This document shows, piece after piece, positions 27,030-37,233 of a DNA stretch of 64,000 bases (the first letter of the stretch is position 1; each line of letters starts with the position of its first letter). The stretch is from positions 124,001 through 188,000 of the forward strand of contig JAFECQ010000003.1 of NCBI GenBank assembly GCA_018242065.1, read 5' to 3'. Made by a program: the position numbers and the translations under genes. The notes beneath the pieces are model-generated. The model saw only the letters and a program-made list of their open reading frames with translations. It had not been told where the DNA came from and did not search any database. This DNA is from Pseudomonadota bacterium. GTDB taxonomy: Bacteria; Pseudomonadota; Alphaproteobacteria; UBA9655.

Positions 27030-29324
27030 GTGTTAAGACGCTGTCTTTTACTTTCAACGACTTTAGGTGTAAGCATTCTTGCAACAAATCTATGGGCGCA
27101 AGAACACATTCGCGTGATTGACGTTGAAGGAAATAAACGCGTCGAAACGCCAACGATCATGAGTTATATTGACATAAAGCCTGGTCACATTGCTTCGGAA
27201 AATAAAATTGAAGAAATCCTTAAAAACCTTTTTGCAACCGGCCTTTTTGCTGACGTCGTCATTGAACAGCAGGGAGATCGCTTGGTCATTAAAGTTGTTG
27301 AAAACAAAATTATCAATCGAATCGCCTTTGAAGGGAACGACCGTCTAAAAGATGAAATTATACAAACAGAAATTGGGCTAAGACCTCGGGAGGTCTATAC
27401 CGCAGCAAAAGTTCAAGAAGCTGCACAAAAAATTCGTGATATGTACAGGTTAAGTGGTCGATATGGTGCAAAAGTAGTGCCTAAGATTGTGGAGCGTGAG
27501 CAAAGTCGTGTTGACCTTATTTTTGAAATTACGGAAGGAAAACCGACCCGAATTAACAAAATTATTTTCGTTGGAAATAATCATTTTAGCACGTCACGTC
27601 TCGAGTCTACAATATTAACCAAAGAATCTCATTGGTATCGGTTCTTTAGTTCAGATGATACATATGATCCTGATCGCCTTTCGTATGATAAAGAACTTTT
27701 ACGTCGCTATTATCACCAACATGGATACGCAGACTTTAAAGTTGATTCGGTTGTCGCCGAGCTTGATCCAGACGACCAAGAATTTTACATCACCTACACC
27801 CTTACTGAAGGAAAAAGGTATGCACTTGGGGATATAAAGATTGTAAATAAGCTCCCGAACCTGAAACTAGATAACATGAATGAACTGGTTGCTTTACAAA
27901 CAGGCGAATGGTTCGACAGTAAAGCAATAGAAAGATCCGTTGATAGATTGAACATGGCCATAGGGGAAAAGGGCTTTGCATTTGTTGAGATTGAACCAAA
28001 GCTCAAACGAAATCCTGAGGCATTAACAGTTGATATCGAATTCATTATCAAGGAAGGCCGCCACGTCTATATCAATCGCATTGATATTACCGGGAATGAT
28101 AGGACTGATGATGACGTTATTCGTCGCGAAATTCGGCTTGCAGAAGGTGACCCATACAACAGCGTAAAACTAGAGCGTTCAAAACAGCTCATTGAAAATT
28201 TAGATTTCTTTAAGAAAGTTGAAGTTAAGCGCGAAGAAACAGCAGCTCCTGATAAAATTGATTTGAAGGTGGAAGTAGAAGATAAACCAACCGGCTCTAT
28301 GCAGTTTTCAGCAGGATATTCAACAACGGATGGTCCCTTGGGCAGCGTCACCATGAATGAGCGAAATTTGATGGGGAAGGGCTATGACCTTTATGCAAGT
28401 GCTATGGTTTCAAAGCGAGCCATGGATTTTCATACGGGAGTAACCGATCCTTATTTCCTTGGAAAACCCCTTGCAGGCGGTCTCGATGTCTTTCACTCTT
28501 CTCGAAAATACCCAACTCGAGGTCAAGACTCAACGGGCTTCCGTCAAATGAAAACGGGTAGCACTGCTTCACTTGGCTATGACTTGGCTGAATTTTTAGG
28601 GCAATCCTTTAGCTATACAATTCGCCGGGATTTTATCGATGACATCCGGAAAAATGCCTCTCCCTATTTGAAAGCACAACGAGGAAAATGGATTGTTTCT
28701 GATGTGGGACATAATTTGTTCTATGATAAACGCAACAGCAGCATTGATCCCACAGAAGGGTATTATGCGGGCCTCGCGGACAACTTGGCTGGTCTTGGTG
28801 GTGATGTACGCTACTTTAAAAACTCTATTAAGGCAGGAACCTATTACCCAATCGATGAAGAACAAAAGTGGGTTATCGCTTTAAAGGGATCAGCAGGTGC
28901 CATGTCAGGTCTCGGCAAAACGACGCGTGTTGTAGATCGGTTTGAATTGGGAGGTGATAGTTTCCGAGGCTTCACTGACTCTGGTATCGGTCCGCGTGAT
29001 AAGATTACAAAAGATGCATTAGGTGGTCTTTTCTACTATAAAGGTACTCTTGAACTTGCAGTACCTCTAGGTTTGCCTCCTGAACTTGGCATTCGTGGGA
29101 ATGTCTTTTCAGATATCGGAAGCGTTTGGCATTCTGGCAACAAAACGCGACCTCCAAATACTATTGTAAGTAATAATCAAAAATTCCGGGCAAGCGCTGG
29201 TATTGGGGCAACTTGGCGCTCGCCTTTTGGACCTATCGGTGTCAGTTATGCTATACCATATGTTCGTGTAAAACATGTTGACCGGGTAGAACAATTTAGA
29301 GTTAACTTTGGAACGAGTTTTTAA
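27030..29324 (+). CDS. bamA: Outer membrane protein assembly factor BamA
   Basis: BamA inserts beta-barrel proteins into the outer membrane. The protein has 764 residues, a GTG start six bases after GAGG, a signal peptide (cleavage near LWA|QE), five POTRA domains (about 25-420) and a C-terminal 16-strand barrel (Bac_surface_Ag) ending in phenylalanine (NFGTSF). FELGGDSFRGF holds the conserved RGF motif of the L6 loop. It lies between rseP and skp, the standard order. Confidence 0.97.
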   Translation: MLRRCLLLSTTLGVSILATNLWAQEHIRVIDVEGNKRVETPTIMSYIDIKPGHIASENKIEEILKNLFATGLFADVVIEQQGDRLVIKVVENKIINRIAFEGNDRLKDEIIQTEIGLRPREVYTAAKVQEAAQKIRDMYRLSGRYGAKVVPKIVEREQSRVDLIFEITEGKPTRINKIIFVGNNHFSTSRLESTILTKESHWYRFFSSDDTYDPDRLSYDKELLRRYYHQHGYADFKVDSVVAELDPDDQEFYITYTLTEGKRYALGDIKIVNKLPNLKLDNMNELVALQTGEWFDSKAIERSVDRLNMAIGEKGFAFVEIEPKLKRNPEALTVDIEFIIKEGRHVYINRIDITGNDRTDDDVIRREIRLAEGDPYNSVKLERSKQLIENLDFFKKVEVKREETAAPDKIDLKVEVEDKPTGSMQFSAGYSTTDGPLGSVTMNERNLMGKGYDLYASAMVSKRAMDFHTGVTDPYFLGKPLAGGLDVFHSSRKYPTRGQDSTGFRQMKTGSTASLGYDLAEFLGQSFSYTIRRDFIDDIRKNASPYLKAQRGKWIVSDVGHNLFYDKRNSSIDPTEGYYAGLADNLAGLGGDVRYFKNSIKAGTYYPIDEEQKWVIALKGSAGAMSGLGKTTRVVDRFELGGDSFRGFTDSGIGPRDKITKDALGGLFYYKGTLELAVPLGLPPELGIRGNVFSDIGSVWHSGNKTRPPNTIVSNNQKFRASAGIGATWRSPFGPIGVSYAIPYVRVKHVDRVEQFRVNFGTSF

Positions 29325-29334
29325 GGAGAAAAAA

Positions 29335-29925
29335 ATGAAAAAAATATTACTACTATCTTTGTTGACATCTGTTGCTATGGTTGGAGCTTCAAAAGCTGAT
29401 ACTTTGCCTGCTCCTGTCATCGCAATTGTTGAACAAGCCACATTAGACAAGTCAGCAGCATTCAAATCTATCATTCAGCAAGTTGAAAAAAAGCGTGCTG
29501 AAGTTCAAAAAGAAATGACAACCTATGAAAATGAATTAAAAGCGCAAGACAAGCAACTTGCAGATGAGCAAAAAAAGTTGTCTGAAAAAGATTTTGCAAC
29601 AAAACGTCAAGAATTTGAAAAGCGCGTTCATGATGTACAAGAAAAACTTGAAATCAGAAGAGCACAAATGGAGCTTGGCGTGGAAGAAGCAAAGAAGAAA
29701 GTGTATGAAGCTTTCCTCAAATCTTCTGAAGAAGTCATGAAAGAAGTTGGCGCGAATGTTATCGTCTATAAAGAAACAATCGTTACAGCAAATCCTGCCT
29801 TTGATCTTACATCTAAAGTTTTGGCAAAGTTAGACCAAACCCTTCCTACGGTTCAAGTAACATACAAGTCAGAAGCGGACGTCAAAAAACAATTGCAACA
29901 ATCACAACAACCTGCACAATCGTAG
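29335..29925 (+). CDS. skp: Periplasmic chaperone Skp/OmpH family
   Basis: The protein has 196 residues from ATG 29335, which follows an AAGGAG site by six bases. The signal peptide ends near SKA|DT. The mature protein is a long Lys/Glu/Gln-rich coiled coil (about 50-140), as in the Skp tentacles that hold unfolded outer-membrane proteins. It is longer than E. coli Skp (161 residues) with a Gln-rich tail. In most alphaproteobacteria lpxD-fabZ-lpxA follow; here they do not. Confidence 0.9.
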   Translation: MKKILLLSLLTSVAMVGASKADTLPAPVIAIVEQATLDKSAAFKSIIQQVEKKRAEVQKEMTTYENELKAQDKQLADEQKKLSEKDFATKRQEFEKRVHDVQEKLEIRRAQMELGVEEAKKKVYEAFLKSSEEVMKEVGANVIVYKETIVTANPAFDLTSKVLAKLDQTLPTVQVTYKSEADVKKQLQQSQQPAQS

Positions 29926-30233
29926 GTTTTCAACCTTGTCCCTGTGAAAGCAGGGAACTAGATCAAATGATACCTCTGCCCCCACTTTCGTGTGGGGCAG
30001 GTTCAATGACCGACATAAGAAATATTTAGTTCAAGGGTATAATGGGTTAGCTTAAGTTTAAAGCATTCAGATCTTTTCTTAGCACATCATGATGTACTCA
30101 GCGTCGTAACCTACACCCATTTTTCACTGTAGTAGCACATAAAAATATAGTATTTTAGATACCCTCGCAAAAACTTGCAGGGGTAGGAAAAAATTATTTT
30201 TTCTACCAAATAATAAATTACAGGAGTTTTCTT
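29926..30233. other. 308-bp intergenic region with several stem-loops
   Basis: No gene is seen. TCCCTG-TGAAAG-CAGGGA (about 29939-29956) and CTGCCCCCAC-TTTCGT-GTGGGGCAG (29976-30000) are two hairpins, possibly a repeat relic. Near the downstream gene, an imperfect stem (TACCCTCGCAA...TTGCAGGGGTA, about 30161-30186) and the imperfect palindrome GGTAGGAAAA...TTTTCTACC (about 30182-30207) precede the CAGGAG ribosome site at 30221-30226. The last hairpins could be an attenuator or a terminator for skp. Confidence 0.5.
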
Positions 30234-31233
30234 ATGAATATTAAACGTTATTTTCCTCTTCTCTCAGCGTGTTTTCTATGTGGAACAAGTCACAGTAAGC
30301 ATAAAAGATGCACTTTCTGACTTTATGGTAGATTATGAAGACAAACGCTGGACCAACTTAAGATATTTAATAGGTTCTTATAAAGGGAAACTATCTGATA
30401 CAGACAATGGAAAGACTGTTACGCTTCCGATTACACAAGATCAACTTGATAGGCATCCTTCCGAAGGCGGTCTGACAGATAGAGACTGGGAAAATGTTGA
30501 TGCTGTTGTGCTAGGATACATCAGCAGAGGCAAGGCGTATAAAGAGATAAGCCGTATATTACGTCTTCTCGACTTGGATGAAAAACTCTATAGATTTAAA
30601 AGCAAAGAAGAAAAAAAAGCGATCAAAATAGATCTTAGCGAAAAATTAGAGAACGCTCTAAAAAGGAGACAAATTTATTCTGTGCCAGAAGTAAAATCTC
30701 TTACTGAAGAGAAAGAAAAGAGGGCTGCGGAAACACAAGCAAAAATAGATGAGGTATCCAGACAACTGGCCGCAGAAACAGCAAAAGCCGCAGCAGCTCA
30801 AGCAAGGGTTGTTGAGATTACAATGCAGTTCGCTACTGAAGCAGAAAAAGGCAAAGCTGTTCAAGCAAATGCAACTGCAGCTCAAGAAAGAACTGAGGAA
30901 CTTACGAAGCAGCTGGCTTTAGAAACAGAAAAAGGCAAAGCCACTGAAGCAAAAGTTGATGCGCTTACAAAGCAACTCGCTGTTGAAACAGAAAAGAGTC
31001 TAGCTGCTCATACAAGAGCTGAAGAACTTACGAAGCAGCTGGCTTTAGAAGCAGAAAAGGGTAAAGTCACTGAAGGAAAAATTGCGTTGCTTACAAAGCA
31101 ACTCGCTGATGAAACAGAAAAAGGAAGCTCCGCTCGTGCAATAATTGATAGCTTTGGGTCACACATCGAGACCGGCCTCCTTCTTTTCAAGGCAGGATGG
31201 GAGAAATATAAGGTTTCTTCTTCTGCCCCTTAA
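30234..31233 (+). pseudogene. Secreted coiled-coil repeat protein, frameshifted after the signal peptide
   Basis: A good ribosome site (CAGGAG) precedes ATG 30234, which opens a signal-peptide frame (MNIKRYFPLLSACFLCG) that reaches a stop at 30318-30320. The long downstream frame (from about 30280 to 31233, 317 codons) lies in the +1 frame and has no start with a ribosome site; a GTG at 30280 is the only candidate. The simplest reading is one gene with a one-base insertion near 30275-30290. The body has an N-terminal globular part (about 1-140: TVSIKDALSDF...GLTDRDWENVDAVVLGYISRGKAYKEI) and an alanine-rich coiled coil of 21-residue units (LTKQLALETEKGKATEAKVD). Not recognised as a named family. 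Confidence 0.7.
30901..31130 (+). repeat. In-frame tandem repeat in the coiled-coil gene (63-bp unit, 126-bp higher order)
   Basis: The phrase CTTACGAAGCAGCTGGCTTT recurs at 30901 and 31027, exactly 126 bases apart, and CTTACAAAGCAACTCGCTG occurs between and after, offset by about 63. This gives 21-residue (three-heptad) units in the protein. Confidence 0.8.
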
Positions 31234-31256
31234 AGCTGAGAGTCAATATTTCGATA

Positions 31257-31287
31257 AAGGGAGTCTCTATCAGAGATTCCCTTTTTA
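31257..31287 (+). terminator. Intrinsic terminator after the coiled-coil gene
   Basis: AAGGGAGTCTCT-ATC-AGAGATTCCCTT is a 12-bp stem with one G-T mismatch, followed by a T-rich tract (TTTTTATT). It lies 24 bases after the stop codon. Confidence 0.85.
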
Positions 31288-31471
31288 TTAAATTAAAGGG
31301 TCTGACACCTAATAAAAAAATGGACTCTACGGTCTGTTGGCATTGTAAAGCTGTAGAATGATTTTACACTGAATAACGAATGACTCTTTTCAATCTCTGA
31401 GGCTACCAGCTTATAACATCATGCATAACCAAAGACTAAAATTGACAATCTAATAATTTAAAAAGCAAATC

Positions 31472-31963
31472 TTATTTTGACTGCTGTTTTTTAGCTGGTT
31501 GTTGTATAGGAGCCGACATTGGTGATTGCTGGTAAGGTTTTGATACACTTAATGATGGGGGATTATAACCACTATTTGAGTCATAGCATATCCCGCTACA
31601 ATCATCAGGAGGTCCGCAATCGGGGCTACCATTTTCAGCATAGTCAGCGTATACAACCCCCCCACTTGAAAGACTACACTGAAGAAAACCTGACTCAGAG
31701 TTTACTGTAATGTTATAAGGTAACGAACATTTCTCAAATTCAAGTTTTGAAGATGAGCACTCTTTTGCACTCGCGCCTTTATAGTAGGCAGGATTGTAAC
31801 AATTAGCATAAAGATAGTTTGTATCAAACCAATAATGATAACAACCGCAACATCCTGATGGAAGCATAGCTTGTATTTGTTGAGGTGTAAGCGGGTTTTG
31901 AGATGCCACCAGATCTTGGGATGAAAATTGTAATAATAGACCTATAATTATTAATATTCTCAT
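31472..31963 (-). CDS. Exported Cys-rich hypothetical protein
   Basis: The ATG at 31963 follows GGGAGG by four bases and gives a signal peptide (MRILIIIGLLLQFSSQDLVAS); the frame could open at 32011 but that lacks a site. The 163-residue protein has ten cysteines in the mature part, beginning with GCCGC and ending CGPPDDCSGIC, and a Pro/Gln-rich tail (SPMSAPIQQPAKKQQSK). Disulfides or metal binding are likely. I recognise no family. It lies alone between a terminator and hemB. Confidence 0.75.
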   Translation of the reverse strand: MRILIIIGLLLQFSSQDLVASQNPLTPQQIQAMLPSGCCGCYHYWFDTNYLYANCYNPAYYKGASAKECSSSKLEFEKCSLPYNITVNSESGFLQCSLSSGGVVYADYAENGSPDCGPPDDCSGICYDSNSGYNPPSLSVSKPYQQSPMSAPIQQPAKKQQSK

Positions 31964-32053
31964 CAGGCCTCCCATATAAATTTTTTTATACTTAATGATA
32001 GAAGATAACATTTTTTAAAAGTTATCGTCAAGTTTCCAGCCGTAAACGACGAG

Positions 32054-33052
32054 TTACCTTTGAATAAGCTCAGCCATTTCAAGGGCTGCATAAGTGAAGA
32101 TAGCTGAAGCGCCCGCTCTTTTAATTGAAATGAGGCTTTCCAACATTGCGCTCTCATAATCAATCCAGCCCCTTTCCCCAGCTGCTTTTAAGGTACTGTA
32201 TTCAGCGCTAACCTGATAGGCGAAAATAGGAATAGGAAAAGCTTCCTTTAGCCGGTAGATGATGTCTAAATAGGGGAGGGCTGGCTTAACCATCAGCATG
32301 TCAGCGCCTTCAAGAAGATCTTGAGCTCCCTCACGTAGTGCTTCAAGGGCATTAGCAGGATCCATCTGATATGTTCTTTTATCAGCCTTCCCTAGGGCAG
32401 AAAACGACCCCAATGCTTGACGGAAGGGACCATAGTAAGCGGAGGCATATTTAGCTGAATACGCTAAAACACGAACATTTTGATATCCCGCTTGATCAAG
32501 TGCTGTACGAATGGCTCCTATACGTCCGTCCATCATATCAGAAGGTGCAACGACATCGACGCCTGCCTTTGCCTGCGCTAAAGCCATCTTTGTTAAAACT
32601 TTAATACTTTCGTCATTATCAACTTGCCCTCTTCGTACAATACCGTCGTGACCATGGGTTGTGTAGAGATCAAGAGCTACATCAACGATAATGCCAAGTT
32701 CGGGAAGGGCTTCCTTTATAACCCGCGTACCTTGGCAGACTAAATTATCAGGGTTTATGGCTTCAGCTGCATCTTCAGACTTTAAACTATCTTTTGTATA
32801 AGGAAAAAGAGCAACAGCACGGATTCCTAAATCTTGCGCCTTTTTACAAATAGCAACAAGTTCATTTAAAGAATATCGAAAAGTTCCAGGCATTGCTGGA
32901 ATTTCGCGAGGTGTATCATCCTCTCTTATAAAAAGAGGTAAAACAAAATCTTTAACTGATAACTGAGTTTCAGCAACAAGGTCACGACACCAGGCATCTT
33001 GACGATTACGGCGCAGACGGGATTGAGGAAATTCAGCGGTAAGTAGTTTCAT
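32054..33052 (-). CDS. hemB: Delta-aminolevulinic acid dehydratase (porphobilinogen synthase)
   Basis: The enzyme condenses two 5-aminolevulinates to porphobilinogen in haem synthesis. In 332 residues it has both Schiff-base lysine regions (AYSAKYASAYYGPFR and LMVKPALPYLD). The site that in zinc enzymes has three cysteines reads VALDLYTTHGHDG here, with Ala/Asp/Asp, so it is the Cys-less, magnesium-type enzyme as in other alphaproteobacteria. First gene downstream of lepA on the minus strand, 18 bases away. Confidence 0.97.
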   Translation of the reverse strand: MKLLTAEFPQSRLRRNRQDAWCRDLVAETQLSVKDFVLPLFIREDDTPREIPAMPGTFRYSLNELVAICKKAQDLGIRAVALFPYTKDSLKSEDAAEAINPDNLVCQGTRVIKEALPELGIIVDVALDLYTTHGHDGIVRRGQVDNDESIKVLTKMALAQAKAGVDVVAPSDMMDGRIGAIRTALDQAGYQNVRVLAYSAKYASAYYGPFRQALGSFSALGKADKRTYQMDPANALEALREGAQDLLEGADMLMVKPALPYLDIIYRLKEAFPIPIFAYQVSAEYSTLKAAGERGWIDYESAMLESLISIKRAGASAIFTYAALEMAELIQR

Positions 33053-33070
33053 TTTACATCCTTTCTCAGT

Positions 33071-34873
33071 CTAATCATCATTCATTTTTAAAGCCGCGAG
33101 AAACGCGGATTGAGGAATTTCGACGTTTCCTACTTGACGCATCCGCTTTTTGCCTGCTTTTTGCTTTTCCAAAAGCTTGCGCTTACGCGTGATATCCCCA
33201 CCATAACATTTAGCCGTTACATCTTTGCGTAAAGCTGAAATTGTTTCTCTCGCAATGACTTTTCCCCCAATCGCTGCTTGAATGGCGATCTTAAAAAGCT
33301 GACGCGGGATAAGTTCTTTGAGCCTTTCACAAAGCGCTCGCCCTCGACCTTCAGCATGGCTCCGATGAACGATAGTGGACAACGCATCCACAGGATCATT
33401 ATTAACCAGTATGGAAAGTTTTACGAGTTGTCCTTCTTCATAACCATCCATTTGATAGTCAAAACTTGCGTAGCCTCGGCTCACGGATTTCAAACGATCA
33501 TAAAAATCAAAGACAACTTCGTTTAGAGGAAGGCGATAAACGACCATAGCACGATTACCAACATAGGTAAGGTCAAGCTGGACACCTCGTCTTTCAGTAC
33601 AAAGGGTCAGAACAGATCCTAAATACTCATCCGGGACAAGAATGGTTGCTTTAATCCATGGCTCTTCCATTTTCGCAATGCGCATAACATCAGGCATATC
33701 CGCTGGATTATGAAGCTCGATTATCTCACCATTGGTCATATAGAGCTTATAAATCACACTTGGCGCGGTCGTAACCAAATCTAAGTTGAATTCACGCTCT
33801 AGGCGTTCTTGAATTATTTCTAAGTGCAAAAGACCTAGGAAACCGCAGCGAAACCCGAATCCGAGCGCAGCTGAGCTTTCCGGCTCAAACATAAAACTCG
33901 CATCGTTTAATCGCAATTTTCCAAGGCTTTCCCGTAAATGATCAAACTCCGCTGCATCCGCAGGGAAAAGGCCACAAAAGACAACTGGAACACTTGGCTT
34001 AAAACCTGGCAAAGGCTCAGCCGCTGAACGTTTTTCTTCTGTTACTGTATCCCCCACATTACAATCACTTACAGCCTTAATACCCGCGGTAAAGAAACCC
34101 ACTTCACCCGGATGGAGAGCTGTGAGCGTTTCACGCTTTGGTGTGAACACACCGACTTGATCAACGGGATAAATCGATCCTGTCGACATCATCTTAATCT
34201 TCATCCCTGGCTTTAAAAGCCCATCTACGATCCGTACAAGAATGATAACGCCCAAGTATGCGTCATACCAGCTATCGATCAAAAGAGCCTTCAGAGGGGC
34301 GTCCTTGTCGCCTTTAGGAGGGGGGAGGCGATGGACGAGTGCTTCCAAAACATCTGGAACGCCAATTCCTGTTTTAGCCGATACAAGAATGGCATCACTT
34401 GCATCAAGACCGATCACGTCTTCAATTTGTTCTTTTACTCGATCCGGATCAGCCGCAGGCAAATCAACCTTATTAAGAACAGGAATAATTTCATGGTTAT
34501 TGTCAATAGCTTGATAAACATTAGCTAAGGTTTGTGCTTCAACACCTTGGCTGGCATCAACAACAAGTAAGGAACCTTCGCAAGCAGCTAACGAGCGACT
34601 CACCTCATAGGCAAAGTCTACGTGACCTGGCGTGTCCATCAGATTTAATTGGTATGTTTCGCCATTCTTTGCTTTATACTTCAAACGAACGGTTTGCGCT
34701 TTGATCGTGATCCCGCGCTCCCTTTCTATATCCATGCTATCGAGAACTTGCTCTTTAAGCTCTCTTTCAGTAAGTCCCCCACACAATTGAATAAGGCGAT
34801 CGGCAAGAGTCGACTTTCCATGATCAATATGGGCAATAATCGAAAAGTTACGAATATGATTTAAATCCGTCAT
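33071..34873 (-). CDS. lepA: Elongation factor 4 (LepA)
   Basis: This 600-residue ribosome-associated GTPase back-translocates stalled ribosomes. Motifs seen: G1 [10 protein letters not shown]2 region [10 protein letters not shown]3 DTPGH, G4 NKVD, G5 SAKTG, and the LepA-specific C-terminal domain with [20 protein letters not shown]. Overlaps pheT by four bases (ATGA), so pheS-pheT-lepA-hemB may be one transcript. Confidence 0.98.
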   Translation of the reverse strand: MTDLNHIRNFSIIAHIDHGKSTLADRLIQLCGGLTERELKEQVLDSMDIERERGITIKAQTVRLKYKAKNGETYQLNLMDTPGHVDFAYEVSRSLAACEGSLLVVDASQGVEAQTLANVYQAIDNNHEIIPVLNKVDLPAADPDRVKEQIEDVIGLDASDAILVSAKTGIGVPDVLEALVHRLPPPKGDKDAPLKALLIDSWYDAYLGVIILVRIVDGLLKPGMKIKMMSTGSIYPVDQVGVFTPKRETLTALHPGEVGFFTAGIKAVSDCNVGDTVTEEKRSAAEPLPGFKPSVPVVFCGLFPADAAEFDHLRESLGKLRLNDASFMFEPESSAALGFGFRCGFLGLLHLEIIQERLEREFNLDLVTTAPSVIYKLYMTNGEIIELHNPADMPDVMRIAKMEEPWIKATILVPDEYLGSVLTLCTERRGVQLDLTYVGNRAMVVYRLPLNEVVFDFYDRLKSVSRGYASFDYQMDGYEEGQLVKLSILVNNDPVDALSTIVHRSHAEGRGRALCERLKELIPRQLFKIAIQAAIGGKVIARETISALRKDVTAKCYGGDITRKRKLLEKQKAGKKRMRQVGNVEIPQSAFLAALKMNDD

Positions 34874-37230
34874 TGACGTAATACTCCGCCCGTATTTTGG
34901 GCAACTAAAGAAATAATTTTTTGAGAAACAGCTTGAATTTCATCTTCTGTTAAAGTGTGATCTTTTGGCTGAAGTCGAACACGAATAGCGAGCGATTTCT
35001 TCCCATCTCCCATCTCAAACACATCAAAAAGATTGATTTGATCAATTAAAGAAGGATCGGCTTTTGTCGCTGCTTTGAGCAAACTATCTGCCGCCACCTT
35101 CTGATCGACAACGAAAGCAAAGTCACGTTCAACCGATTGATAAGGCGACAGGTCTAATTTTGGCTTTGCTGTTGACTTTTTCTTTGATAGAGGAAGGCGA
35201 TCTAGGAAAAGTTCAAAACCCACAACCGGACCTTTTAAGTCAAAAGCCTTAATAACATGAGGATGAATTTCTCCAAAATAACCCAAAACATGTTGTCCTA
35301 ATTTTAAAGCTGCTGAACGTCCTGGATGGTACCAGTTTGGAGCCGTCCGATCCCATTGGGGTGTGAGTCTGCCCATTTCTAAAATAGATAGTGCATCTGC
35401 TTTTACATCATAAATATCTACGGAGCGTTTCTTCTCACTCCAATGTCCAGAATGCAATGAACCTACCCTTAAGCCAACGGCCATCATATGCTGCCCTTGA
35501 GGAGTCGGATCAGAAAATTGAGGTCCTATTTCAAAAAGGCCAATCGGTTCGAGGGCTCTGTTTTGATTATAACGCGCCGCACTTAAGAGGTGCGGCAAAA
35601 CATTCGGACGCATGGTACTTAAATCCTGACTAATTGGATTCAGAAGCGTAAGGTTATCAGGGACATCTCCAAACAACCTCGCTTCCTCTTGAGAAACAAA
35701 AGACCACGTAATAACTTCAACTAATCCTCTTGCAGCAAGTCGATCTCTAACCTCAAATCGCCTTTCTTGAAAAGGAGCTAAAGGTTTTTGTTGTGGACGT
35801 TCTCCATAGGAAACTGACGGAATTTTATCATATCCCTCAACTCTCAAAATTTCTTCAACGAGATCAGCTTCATGCTCTATATCAAAACGCCAAGAAGGGG
35901 GGCAAACAATTATATGGTCTTGTTTATTATGAAGATCAAACCCTAAACTCTTAAGAATTTCATGAACTCTCTCCGCATTAACTTTCATTCCTCCCAATGT
36001 CTCGACACGAGATGAACTGAACGTGATAGAAGACAATTCGTATGGAATGCTACCTTCTTCAACTATATCGCTTGCTTCTCCCCCACAAATTTCGAGAATC
36101 ATATGTGTTGCAGCTTCAAGACCTGGTAATGTTGAAGTAGGATCAACACCCCGTTCAAATCTATAACGAGCATCACTCAAAATCCCAAGGGTACGACCCG
36201 TAAGTGCTGTTCGAATAGAATCAAAAAAAGCACACTCTAAAAAGACATTTTGTGTGGTTTCCTCACAACCCGTACTTTCTCCACCCATAATGCCGCCTAA
36301 GGAAACGACACCAGAATCATCTGCAATAACAGCCATGTCTTCAGCAAGTGCATAGCTTTTTCCATCTAATGCTTTAAAACTCTCCCCTCGGTGAGAAAGA
36401 CGTACAGTCAGGTTTCCTTTAAGTTTATCCAAATCAAAAACGTGAAGAGGACGACCTCTATCGTAGGTAAAAAAATTGGTAATATCCACCAAGGCAGAAA
36501 TAGGGCGCAAGCCAATAGACCTCAGTTTCCGCTGAAGCCACTCAGGGCTTGGACCATTCTTTACACCCCGAATAACCCTACCCGTAAAATGAGGACAAGC
36601 CTCCCGATCAAGTTTTAAGGAAATAGGGGAGGGGGAAAGCCCTTTGCATGTCTCAGCTTTTAAAGGAACATAAGCCCCAATTCCTGTTGCGGATAGGTCA
36701 CGCGCTATACCATTAACGCCAAGGCAATCTCCACGGTTGGGCGTAATTTCAATTTCAATAAGTGGATCATTTAACCCGAGCCATGCCGCATAAGACTCGC
36801 CCAGGGGTGCTTCCTGATCTACTTCGATAATTCCTTCAGAATTCTCTTCTAAAAGAAGCTCTTGCGCTGAACACAACATACCAAAACTGTCAACGTCTCT
36901 GACCTTCCCAACTTTAAGAATTTGATTATTTGACGGAATACGATCACCAGGTCGGGCGAGGACAACTTTTAAACCTTTACGTGCATTTGCAGCGCCACAA
37001 ACAACCTGAAGAATCTCATCGCCCGTATTAACCCGACAAACTTGTAATCGATCTGCATTAGGGTGTTTATCTGCCTCAATGATTTCACAGATTTTAAAGG
37101 GGGCCAATTCTTCTGCTTTGTTATGGATCTTATCAACAACAAGCCCAAGAGACGTTAACTTTTCGGAAATAAGTTCAAGTGAAGCGTCAGTTCTAAGATG
37201 CTCTTTCAGCCAAGACAATGTAAATCGCAT
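34870..37230 (-). CDS. pheT: Phenylalanyl-tRNA synthetase beta subunit
   Basis: The 786-residue beta subunit pairs with PheS as a heterotetramer. The N-terminal tRNA-binding OB domain (residues 39-150, [15 protein letters not shown]), B3/B4 editing domain, B5 and the C-terminal anticodon-binding B8 domain ([15 protein letters not shown]) are all present. Stop codon overlaps lepA; it follows pheS by three bases. Confidence 0.98.
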   Translation of the reverse strand: MRFTLSWLKEHLRTDASLELISEKLTSLGLVVDKIHNKAEELAPFKICEIIEADKHPNADRLQVCRVNTGDEILQVVCGAANARKGLKVVLARPGDRIPSNNQILKVGKVRDVDSFGMLCSAQELLLEENSEGIIEVDQEAPLGESYAAWLGLNDPLIEIEITPNRGDCLGVNGIARDLSATGIGAYVPLKAETCKGLSPSPISLKLDREACPHFTGRVIRGVKNGPSPEWLQRKLRSIGLRPISALVDITNFFTYDRGRPLHVFDLDKLKGNLTVRLSHRGESFKALDGKSYALAEDMAVIADDSGVVSLGGIMGGESTGCEETTQNVFLECAFFDSIRTALTGRTLGILSDARYRFERGVDPTSTLPGLEAATHMILEICGGEASDIVEEGSIPYELSSITFSSSRVETLGGMKVNAERVHEILKSLGFDLHNKQDHIIVCPPSWRFDIEHEADLVEEILRVEGYDKIPSVSYGERPQQKPLAPFQERRFEVRDRLAARGLVEVITWSFVSQEEARLFGDVPDNLTLLNPISQDLSTMRPNVLPHLLSAARYNQNRALEPIGLFEIGPQFSDPTPQGQHMMAVGLRVGSLHSGHWSEKKRSVDIYDVKADALSILEMGRLTPQWDRTAPNWYHPGRSAALKLGQHVLGYFGEIHPHVIKAFDLKGPVVGFELFLDRLPLSKKKSTAKPKLDLSPYQSVERDFAFVVDQKVAADSLLKAATKADPSLIDQINLFDVFEMGDGKKSLAIRVRLQPKDHTLTEDEIQAVSQKIISLVAQNTGGVLRQ

Positions 37231-37233
37231 CTT

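Noticed and set aside
31290-31471. Possible RNA gene or small peptide in the gap after the terminator
   Set aside because: Only a 13-codon frame (MDSTVCWHCKAVE) and no tRNA-like or conserved stem structure could be seen.
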